A stretch of 6,767 bases of DNA from Spirochaetaceae bacterium. Lineage in GTDB: Bacteria; Spirochaetota; Spirochaetia; SZUA-6; Bin103. Below, in pieces: positions 1-4,813 of the stretch; positions within the stretch are counted from its first letter, which is position 1; each line of letters opens with the position of its first letter. The position numbers and the translations under genes are program-made. The DNA lies in the NCBI GenBank assembly GCA_026710565.1, contig JAPOQV010000382.1, forward strand, positions 1 through 6,767, in the 5' to 3' direction. The notes under the pieces are model-generated. The model did not search any database. It was not told the origin of the DNA and saw nothing but the letters and a program-made list of their open reading frames with translations.

Positions 1-1
1 C

Positions 2-226
2 GGCTCGGTGGGCGATGCGTACGACAATGCGCTCTGCGAGAGCTTCTTCGCGACTCTGGAATGCGAGTTGCTGGATCGGCGCAGCTTTCGCAACCACGCC
101 GAGGCGCGCCTGGCGATCTTCGCGTTCCTCGAAGGCTTCTACAATCGGCGCCGGCGCCATTCAGCCCTGGGCTACCGGTCGCCGGCCGACTACGAGGCCG
201 CTCACCGCGGGGCGGCAGCGGCCTGA
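2..226 (+). CDS. IS3-family transposase (OrfB), C-terminal fragment cut by the window edge
   Basis: This is the last 74 codons of the catalytic (OrfB) transposase of an IS3-family insertion sequence, which cuts and joins element ends with an RNase H-fold DDE core. The reading frame is already open at base 2, so the true start lies outside the window. The translation opens with GSVGDAYDNALCESFFATLE, the hallmark IS3 block around the third catalytic acid (Glu, codon 38-40 of the window). It then continues through the family's C-terminal signature, FYNRRRRHSALGYRSPADYE. The stop is TGA at 224-226, and a typical IS3 OrfB ends only a few residues after this signature, so the 3' end looks intact. 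The first two catalytic Asp residues and OrfA cannot be seen. I am confident of the family. The exact IS name cannot be given. Confidence 0.93.
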   Translation, partial: GSVGDAYDNALCESFFATLECELLDRRSFRNHAEARLAIFAFLEGFYNRRRRHSALGYRSPADYEAAHRGAAAA

Positions 227-234
227 GCGCTGCC

Positions 235-265
235 GCGGCGGGGTATCCGGACACCCCCCCGCCGC
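235..265 (+). terminator. GC-rich hairpin just after the transposase stop
   Basis: GCGGCGGGG (235-243) pairs perfectly with CCCCGCCGC (257-265) across a 13-base loop, 9 bases after the transposase stop codon. It could end transposase transcription or block read-in. No T-run follows, so it is not a canonical intrinsic terminator. The loop contains TATCCGGACA, which could alternatively belong to the right terminal repeat of the IS. The left end lies outside the window, so this cannot be tested here. Confidence 0.35.
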
Positions 266-423
266 AGAAAACGCCGTGACGGCGATCCTCGTGCGTCGAT
301 TTTCCGCACCGCGTACGGTTCGGGCGCGTTGACGCCGGATTCCCCCCGCTGCGGGCGCTCCTTGGGCTACGGCCAAGCCGATCCGCCCGTCGGCACGCTC
401 CCGAGCCGATCGTCGGGCTCGAC

Positions 424-432
424 TTATCCACA
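424..432 (+). other. DnaA-box consensus 9-mer TTATCCACA
   Basis: TTATCCACA is an exact match to the classic DnaA-box consensus. A degenerate second copy, AAATCCACA, overlaps its last base (432-440). One good box in a GC-rich stretch does not make an origin, and no dnaA, dnaN or rep gene is visible. It may be chance or part of an IS tail. Confidence 0.4.
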
Positions 433-450
433 AATCCACAGGCAGCCGCG

Positions 451-474
451 CCCCCTCCCCCGCACCCCCACCCC
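451..474 (-). other. G-quadruplex-type motif on the minus strand
   Basis: Read on the minus strand, four runs of 4-5 G are separated by loops of one, three and one bases (loops T, TGC, A). This satisfies the usual G4 pattern with short loops. It lies 18 bases to the right of the DnaA-box match. Folding in the cell is an inference. Confidence 0.6.
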
Positions 475-530
475 TTTACCGCCGCCTATAAGAGAGTCCT
501 TGACCCGCCCGTCTCCCCCGCGTAGAACAC

Positions 531-558
531 TCCTCAGCGAGGACAGAATCCTCAGCGA
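531..558 (+). repeat. 10-bp direct repeat TCCTCAGCGA, 18-bp period
   Basis: TCCTCAGCGA occurs at 531-540 and again at 549-558. It lies immediately to the left of the IS3-end-like sequence. IS ends, especially those of the IS21 family, often carry short repeated transposase-binding sites. These repeats could be such a site or an iteron-like relic. Confidence 0.5.
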
Positions 559-560
559 TT

Positions 561-588
561 AACTGTCTACCAAACCGGGGCAGGCCCA
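561..588 (-). repeat. IS3-type terminal inverted repeat-like sequence
   Basis: Read on the minus strand from 588, the sequence begins TGGGCCTGCCCCGGTTTGG and continues with TAGACAG. It starts with TG and resembles, from memory, the ends of many IS3-family elements (TGGACCTGCCCCGGTTT-like). It could be the right end of the IS whose transposase ends at 226, which would require an unusually long tail of about 360 bases. It could also be the end of a second, deleted copy. The partner end is not in the window, so the call rests on resemblance only. Confidence 0.45.
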
Positions 589-1045
589 GGGAGCAGCCCT
601 GATAACGTAGCGGAGCGGCAGCATCGCCGGATGCCGTTGTCGCGCTAGCAAGACGGGAAGGTGTAACACGTGTGAACCAGTGGTTGAGGCCCCTTCAGTC
701 GTCGACCGACTCAAACCTGGCGAATATGGGTCGGTGCGGTGCTGGATGACGCGCATCCGATGAGTCATCCGCTTCCCATGTCCGCAAGCCGATGGACATG
801 TGGAGGTCTCCGGGAAAACGGCAATGTACCGGAGACGATGCCGCAGGGGTGTAGCTGGACACCGCCCCCGTCAAACGGTGCTTGGTGAACGTGGGAACCG
901 CGAGGGTGCGGTCCTGACGTCGAATGACGCGGGACAGGCTCATGGCCAGCTGTGCACATCCTCGCGGGACGGAGTTCCCGTAGTAGTCCGAGGTCGGGAA
1001 AGCCGGCTACATGGCGAAGGGGAACAGCGAATTGCAGTGGACGTT

Positions 1046-1057
1046 AGGAATGAGGAG
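1046..1057 (+). promoter_or_regulatory. Ribosome binding site fixing the maturase start
   Basis: AGGA at 1046-1049 lies eight bases before the ATG at 1058, and a further GAGGAG lies directly against it. This favours 1058 over earlier in-frame ATG codons, which fall inside the ribozyme's domain I-III region. Confidence 0.6.
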
Positions 1058-2584
1058 ATGACGCTGAATAGCGACAAGCCGATACAGAGCCTCGACGAGG
1101 CAAAGAAACGGGTACTCTGCCTCCAGCGCAAACTGCACCGATGGAGTCAGTCGGACGCGGACAAGCGTTTCGACGACCTCTTCAATCTAGTGTGTGACCG
1201 AACCACGCTCGCAATCGCTTGGGAGCGGGTCAGCCGTAATCGCGGATCACGGACGGCAGGCGTCGATGGCGTCTCCCGATGGCACATCGTGAACCGGCAG
1301 GGGGCGGGCAAATGGCTGGAAGACCTTCGGGTCGACCTCAAAGCGCGCACCTATCGTCCGCAGCGTGTACGCGAGCAGGCGATTCCCAAGGCCGGGGGCA
1401 AGATGCGCTACCTCGGGATCCCGACCGTGCGAGACCGCGTCGTACAGATGGCGCTCAAACTGATTCTCGAGCCGATCTTCGAGACGGACTTCTGCCCGAC
1501 GAGCTACGGATATCGACCGGCTCGACGGGCGCAAGACGCGATTACCGAAATCACGCGATACATCAACCCACCGTCCTCGTACAACTACGTCGTCGAGGGC
1601 GACATCGAAGGATGCTTTGACAACATCGATCATGGAGTACTGATGCAGCAGGTCCGCAATCGCATCGGCGACTGCAAGGTGCTTCAACTGGTCAAGGCGT
1701 TCCTGCGAGCCGGGGTGATGAAGGAGAGCGGCCAACTGGCCGCGACCCTGACCGGGACGCCCCAGGGGGGCATCATTTCACCGCTGTTGGCCAACATATA
1801 CCTGACGGTATTGGATGACCGCTTTGAGCGGGAATGGCAACACCAGACCCGCTACCGCGGATGCACGACCTACTATCGCCGACGGGGTTACCCGACGTAC
1901 CGGCTCGTCCGTTACGCCGACGACTTCGTCATCCTCGTCAGAGGAACGCGTGCGCAGGCCGAGCGACTCCGCGACCAAGCGGCCCATCTACTGCGGGCCG
2001 AGCTCAGGATGGAGCTTTCGCTGGAGAAGTCACACATCACACATGTTGATGACGGCTTCGATTTTCTCGGTCATCACATCCGGCGCGTCCCATGGCGGGG
2101 CCGCCAGGTGGCGTGGACCTACCCGAGCAAGAAGAGCCTGGAAGCGCTCACACGCAAAGTGCGAGGATGGACGACACGCTCGACAACGTACCTGACCCTG
2201 GAGCAGTTGCTCCGACACCTCAACCCCATGGTCAGAGGTTGGACGAACTACTTCCGATACGACGCAGCGAAGCGGACCTTCGCCTACGTCGATCACTTCG
2301 TCTGGTGGCGCGTCATGCGCTGGCTGCGCAAGAAGCACCCCAAACGGAACTGGAGGTATCTCCGGAAACGGTACTGCGGCGGGAAATGGGACATACGGAT
2401 GGGACGGATCACTCTGTTCCGACCTCACTTGGTGAAGGTGGAACGCTACCGCAGCCGCGGTCAGCGGATCCTGCTTCCCTGGATGAACCCGGACGACCTC
2501 GGACCCGTGGGCGCCTTTGCTCGCGGGCCTGCGGACGAGACGACCTATCTGGAGACCCTGCAACTGCGCTTGGCGTTCGATTGA
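1058..2584 (+). CDS. ltrA: Group II intron-encoded reverse transcriptase/maturase, no endonuclease domain
   Basis: This 508-residue LtrA-type protein helps the intron RNA fold and splice, and reverse-transcribes it into new DNA sites. All reverse-transcriptase blocks are visible: TAGVDGVS (RT0), the fingers around AIPKAGGKMRYLGIPTVRDR, DIEGCFDNID with the first catalytic Asp (D182), GTPQGGIISPLLANIY (233 onward), YADD (286-289) and FDFLGHHIRR. The maturase/X domain follows with GWTNYFRYD and the WWRVMRWLRKKHP stretch. The C-terminus ends soon after RILLPWMNPDD and has no CxxC pairs or HNH motif, so it belongs with the endonuclease-lacking maturases such as the RmInt1-type classes. These generally prime from nascent strands at replication forks. 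The frame is open back to 800, but those 86 codons overlap intron RNA stems. The ATG at 1058 has a good ribosome site. No frameshift or missing catalytic residue is seen. Confidence 0.95.
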   Translation: MTLNSDKPIQSLDEAKKRVLCLQRKLHRWSQSDADKRFDDLFNLVCDRTTLAIAWERVSRNRGSRTAGVDGVSRWHIVNRQGAGKWLEDLRVDLKARTYRPQRVREQAIPKAGGKMRYLGIPTVRDRVVQMALKLILEPIFETDFCPTSYGYRPARRAQDAITEITRYINPPSSYNYVVEGDIEGCFDNIDHGVLMQQVRNRIGDCKVLQLVKAFLRAGVMKESGQLAATLTGTPQGGIISPLLANIYLTVLDDRFEREWQHQTRYRGCTTYYRRRGYPTYRLVRYADDFVILVRGTRAQAERLRDQAAHLLRAELRMELSLEKSHITHVDDGFDFLGHHIRRVPWRGRQVAWTYPSKKSLEALTRKVRGWTTRSTTYLTLEQLLRHLNPMVRGWTNYFRYDAAKRTFAYVDHFVWWRVMRWLRKKHPKRNWRYLRKRYCGGKWDIRMGRITLFRPHLVKVERYRSRGQRILLPWMNPDDLGPVGAFARGPADETTYLETLQLRLAFD

Positions 2585-2603
2585 AACCTGCGGTTTTCGC
2601 GGA

Positions 2604-2637
2604 GAGCCGGATGCGTGGTAACGCGCACGTCCGGTTC
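2604..2637 (+). ncRNA. Group II intron domain V (catalytic hairpin)
   Basis: The length is the canonical 34 bases. An 8-bp lower stem (GAGCCGGA with TCCGGTTC) carries the AGC catalytic triad at 2605-2607. A two-base CG bulge (2628-2629) and a 6-bp upper stem (TGCGTG with CGCGCA) follow, capped by the GNRA tetraloop GTAA. Every paired position fits, including G-U pairs, so the catalytic core appears intact. It starts 19 bases after the maturase stop codon. Confidence 0.95.
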
Positions 2638-2640
2638 GGA

Positions 2641-2700
2641 GGGCGGCCGGAGGAAACGGAGTCGGGGGAACCCGACCACCGCGCCTCCGGCCGACCCTAC
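2641..2700 (+). ncRNA. Group II intron domain VI with branch-point adenosine and 3' splice site
   Basis: GGG plus CGGCCGGAGG (2641-2653) pairs with CCTCCGGCCG (2684-2693), a single bulged A (2694), and CCC (2695-2697). The apex is a separate 6-bp stem, GTCGGG/CCCGAC (2661-2666/2671-2676), with a GGAA tetraloop. The bulged A is the expected lariat nucleophile. Counting from the AC end, it is the seventh base from the 3' splice site at 2700/2701, the normal distance. Confidence 0.9.
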
Positions 2701-2840
2701 TCCTGCCAGTGAGCCGGGAGGGGGCGGTGCTGTTCTTCCAGCTCATCAGCGCCCGCCACGAGCAGGCATCGACGGTGCTGACCTCGAACAAGAGCTTCGA
2801 CGAGTGGGTCCAGGTGCTCGGCGACGAGGTGATGGCCGCG
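2701..2840 (+). pseudogene. istB: istB fragment (IS21-family transposition ATPase), 3' exon of the intron
   Basis: Frame 2703 reads LPVSREGAVLFFQLISARHE, then TSNKSFDEWVQVLGDEVMAA. This is the conserved second half of the AAA+ helper ATPase IstB of IS21-type elements, covering the strand and sensor region after Walker B. Only about 46 codons remain of a protein normally near 250 residues. The part before the intron, with Walker A and B, is missing. After GDEVMAA the expected AILDRLLHHSH-type ending is replaced by unrelated Ala-rich sequence, and the frame runs on to a TGA at 2955-2957. No istA is present. The bases TC before CTG imply that the intron entered within a codon (probably a Phe codon, phase 1). 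The fragment is non-functional. Confidence 0.85.
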
Positions 2841-3197
2841 AAGGCGGCGGCGAACACGGCTCCGGGGGCGAGACCCGCGGCACCTAGCCTAGCCTACTGC
2901 TCCAGTCCTCATCACTGCAGGCCTCTCGGCTTCCACCGGGTGGCCTGCAGTGCGTGAGAAGGCGCTTCAGCGTAGACGGCCTGTTCTCACGGCAGCGCCG
3001 CGCTGACGGGACGCGGAAGCGGAAGCGGTGGCAGGAGAAAGCGAGGCCGTAGGCGGCGGGTTGACTTGGTGCGGCGCTACATCCGGTCAACGCCTGTGGA
3101 GGACGTCCCCGGTGCGCCACTCCCACCGGGCGTATCGCGAGGATGCCACACTCCTCCCGGCCCGCGTCTCGGCGCCACCGCCGGGCCGTCACTCCAT
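2841..3197. other. Gene-poor stretch between the istB remnant and the integrase region
   Basis: I recognise no gene on either strand. Several open frames exist, as expected in GC-rich DNA, but none has recognisable motifs or a convincing start with a ribosome site. The notable contents are tandem CCTAG units (2883-2892) and the long inverted repeat at 2913-2952. It probably consists of joined remnants of former mobile elements. Confidence 0.45.
2913..2952. repeat. 11-bp perfect inverted repeat (hairpin or cruciform)
   Basis: CACTGCAGGCC (2913-2923) is the exact reverse complement of GGCCTGCAGTG (2942-2952). Inside the 18-base spacer a further CGG/CCG pair is positioned symmetrically, so the whole folds as one hairpin with a small symmetric internal loop. 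There is no T-run. It could be a bidirectional terminator, a protein-binding site or an IS end remnant. Confidence 0.7.
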
Positions 3198-3419
3198 CTA
3201 CCAACGCACGGCGGACTGCACGGAGAGCGTGTGCTCGGGCTTGCTATCGGTGGGCTCACGGCGGGTGGCCGTCAACTTGAGGCTCAGGTCGGTGGCCGCC
3301 GGGGCATCCAGGCGGCCGCGACCTGATCCGGCAGGCTGACGACCACGCCGCGAAGCGCCGCGGAGTTGGTAAACTCCAGACGCCCAGGGCCGACGTCACG
3401 GCAGCCCGCCACGGGACCC
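3198..3419 (-). pseudogene. Possible C-terminal gene remnant with one frameshift
   Basis: Two adjacent minus-strand frames read like real protein. The upstream frame gives LEFTNSAALRGVVVSLPDQV (roughly 3380-3320). A frame one base off then gives LDAPAATDLSLKLTATRREP and PEHTLSVQSAVRW, ending at a TAG (3198-3200). Joining them needs a single frameshift near 3305-3330. The alternating hydrophobic pattern suggests beta strands, but I do not recognise a family. It lies directly downstream of the integrase stop on the same strand and has no start of its own. It may be chance, so confidence is low. Confidence 0.25.
3362..3377. repeat. Small perfect hairpin GGAGTT-GGTA-AACTCC
   Basis: A 6-bp perfect stem with a four-base loop lies 43 bases beyond the integrase stop codon. 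It has no T-run, so terminator function for the integrase transcript is only possible. Confidence 0.35.
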
Positions 3420-4622
3420 TCATGAAGGTGCGCGGTCGAGTGACCCAACGGGTCTGCCGGGATTCACGTAATCCGCCCATCGTTGCATCAACTCGCGCCG
3501 CCGCTCGAATAGGTCTGATCGTTGATAGCTACCCTCGATCCCAGGTACGACGTGCGAAAGCGCAGCCTCGGCCAACTCCCTCGATTCGTCGTTCTCCGCG
3601 CACCAGGAGCGGAATGACGTACGGAACCCGTGCGTTGTGGCGTCGATGCCCGATCCATTCAACAGCTGGCTTGTTGTCATGCTCCACAGCGCCTTGCCGG
3701 TCGGCGACGGAAACAGGAGGCCCGAGCCATCCGATATCTTCTGCGCTCCGGTCAGCAGATCAAGCGCCCGCGTTGACAGCGGTACCCGATGCTCACGACC
3801 GGACTTCATTCTCTCGGCAGGTATGGTCCAGACCCCGACCTGCAGATCCACCTCACTCCATGTGGCAAGCCGAGCCTCTCCGGATCGCGTCGCCGTCAAG
3901 ACCGTGTACTCCAGCAGCAGCTTTGTAGCTGTCCCCGCCGCGGACGCCCGAACCTTGACCAGCGCGCCGGCCACGTCTCGATGATGAAGCGCTCGCCGGT
4001 GCCGCTTCACAGCGGTGCCGTTCTTCGGCAGCACCTCCGATATCGCGTCACCGGCCGGATTGTCGATCCGATGGCCGGCGCCGATCGACCACCGCATGAC
4101 CGCGCCGATCCGATGCCGCAGCCGCCGTGCCGTCTCGTGCTTCCCATCACTCCAAATCGGCATAAGTACGGAGAGCACATCCGCGCTGGTAACGGCGCTG
4201 ATCGGTTTCCCCCCGATCGCAGGAGACACCAGCCGCCGGAACGATGAACGCCAGACATCGGCGGTGAGTGGATTGCGCCAAGTGCCGGCGCGCATCTTGA
4301 TCACGATCTCGGCTGCCCTGTCGAAGGTTGGGGTCGTGGATCGCTCTCGCGGGTCGCGGCCCTGGAAGACGGCCCGTGCGTTCTCAAGCGCAGCTTCCCG
4401 CGCTTCGGCCAGAGTGACGATCGGGAACGGGCCGAGCCCGATGTTGCAGGGCTTGCCGTTGATGCGGAGCCTTTGGCTCCAGGACTTCGCGAAGCCGCCG
4501 TGCGCGCGCGGCTTCACGAGCAGGCTCAAGCCGTGCCCGCCGTGGCCGTCGCCGTAGCGCCCAGGTCGGTTGACGGTGCGGACGAAGGATGGGCTCAGTC
4601 TCTTCGGTCGAGCAGGTTTCAT
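3420..4622 (-). CDS. int: P4-type tyrosine recombinase (integrase)
   Basis: This is a 400-residue site-specific recombinase that integrates or excises a genomic island or prophage by strand exchange at att sites. An N-terminal DUF4102-type arm-binding domain spans about residues 10-95 (RYGDGHGGHGLSLLVKP, then RLRINGKPCNIGLGPFP). A core-binding helical domain covers about 100-205, and the catalytic domain runs from about 215 to 390. Catalytic residues are all present: R246 in TATRSGEARLATW, K273 in MKSGREHRVPL, H331 and R334 in THGFRTSFRSW, H357 in ALSHVV and the nucleophile Y366 in GSYQRSDLFERRREL. I chose the ATG at 4622 because it gives the usual family length and N-terminus. An in-frame ATG at 4733 would add 37 unfamiliar residues and overlap the candidate promoter. 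Neither start has a clear ribosome site. The gene points away from the HNH junction, as expected for an integrase beside its attachment site. Confidence 0.93.
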   Translation of the reverse strand: MKPARPKRLSPSFVRTVNRPGRYGDGHGGHGLSLLVKPRAHGGFAKSWSQRLRINGKPCNIGLGPFPIVTLAEAREAALENARAVFQGRDPRERSTTPTFDRAAEIVIKMRAGTWRNPLTADVWRSSFRRLVSPAIGGKPISAVTSADVLSVLMPIWSDGKHETARRLRHRIGAVMRWSIGAGHRIDNPAGDAISEVLPKNGTAVKRHRRALHHRDVAGALVKVRASAAGTATKLLLEYTVLTATRSGEARLATWSEVDLQVGVWTIPAERMKSGREHRVPLSTRALDLLTGAQKISDGSGLLFPSPTGKALWSMTTSQLLNGSGIDATTHGFRTSFRSWCAENDESRELAEAALSHVVPGIEGSYQRSDLFERRRELMQRWADYVNPGRPVGSLDRAPS

Positions 4623-4685
4623 GGACGGCGTGTCGAGTTGCAAGGTCTGTGAGCGGTTATCACTGACGTAAGCACCATATCGGTG

Positions 4686-4714
4686 ATATTGGGCAGGATG
4701 CAGTGAAACGTCAA
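4686..4714 (-). promoter_or_regulatory. Candidate sigma-70-like promoter for the integrase
   Basis: On the minus strand, TTGACG (4714-4709) is followed after 17 bases by CAATAT (4691-4686). The -35 match is good and the spacing ideal, but the -10 matches only three of six bases. A transcript would begin near 4680 and leave a leader of about 55 bases before the ATG at 4622. The palindrome at 4717-4740 lies immediately upstream. Confidence 0.3.
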
Positions 4715-4716
4715 GA

Positions 4717-4740
4717 GACAGATCATGTGGCATATCTGTC
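4717..4740. repeat. 24-bp palindrome upstream of the integrase
   Basis: GACAGAT (4717-4723) pairs with ATCTGTC (4734-4740), and ATG (4725-4727) pairs with CAT (4731-4733) around TGG. One unpaired C (4724) interrupts the left arm. It sits between the integrase promoter candidate and the junction with the HNH gene. It could be an operator for autoregulation, or an integrase or excisionase arm site. Confidence 0.55.
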
Positions 4741-4795
4741 TGTCATAGTGTTACTTAACGGAACCGAGCGGAACAGCGAGAAACCATGATCCTTT
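4741..4795. other. Probable right-hand junction (att region) of the integrase element
   Basis: HNH-type coding similarity begins abruptly at about 4793-4796 (SLFDYTVREL) and is preceded by an in-frame TGA at 4787-4789. Leftward, the sequence is noticeably more AT-rich and belongs to the integrase upstream region. The change of character within these bases suggests the recombination point. No tRNA end is present, and the matching left att copy cannot be identified in this window. Confidence 0.4.
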
Positions 4796-4813
4796 AGCCT
4801 GTTCGACTACACG

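Larger units (their letters stand above)
266..560. other. Non-coding stretch of about 300 bases with replication-like and structural motifs
   Basis: No convincing gene lies here on either strand; the open frames show no recognisable protein. It holds small hairpins (CTTGG/CCAAG near 362-378 and CGAGCC/GGCTCG near 402-421), a perfect DnaA-box 9-mer (424-432), a run of four C-blocks (451-474) and a 10-bp direct repeat (531-558). It may be the tail of the IS3 element or a remnant of another replicon or IS end. Confidence 0.5.
589..2700 (+). mobile_element. Group II intron (retroelement) with maturase ORF; 5' terminus not recognisable
   Basis: This is a self-splicing, retromobile ribozyme. The 3' half is unambiguous: domain V is at 2604-2637, domain VI with a bulged A is at 2641-2697, and the element ends in ...CCCTAC at 2700. 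Before the ORF, about 470 bases are rich in RNA stems, for example CATGTCC/GGACATG (777-783/794-800) and GTCTCCGG/CCGGAGAC (806-813/829-836). Segments such as GGAAGGTGTAACACG and GTTCCCGTAGTAGTCCG look like conserved bacterial domain I-III sequence. The expected 5' start GUGYG is absent near 560-600; the nearest weak candidate is GTCTAC at 565. I place the left edge at 589, where the IS-end-like sequence stops, but this is uncertain by about 25 bases. The 3' exon is istB. Confidence 0.82.

Noticed and set aside
800..1057. 86-codon N-terminal extension of the maturase frame
   Set aside because: It overlaps perfect RNA stems of intron domains I-III and has Arg/Gly-rich, non-homologous text. The ATG at 1058 has a good ribosome site.
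1058..2584. Reverse transcriptase as a retron, DGR or defence RT
   Set aside because: The maturase X domain together with textbook domains V and VI downstream identifies a group II intron. No msr/msd, template repeat or variable repeat is visible.
2030..2857. 275-codon minus-strand open frame opposite the maturase, domains V/VI and istB
   Set aside because: It crosses the intron boundary and antisenses clear genes, and it has no recognisable motifs. It is a GC-rich shadow.
2913..2952. Integron attC site
   Set aside because: It lacks the GTTRRRY/RYYYAAC core pair and the gene-cassette context. The recombinase at 3420 is P4-type, not IntI.
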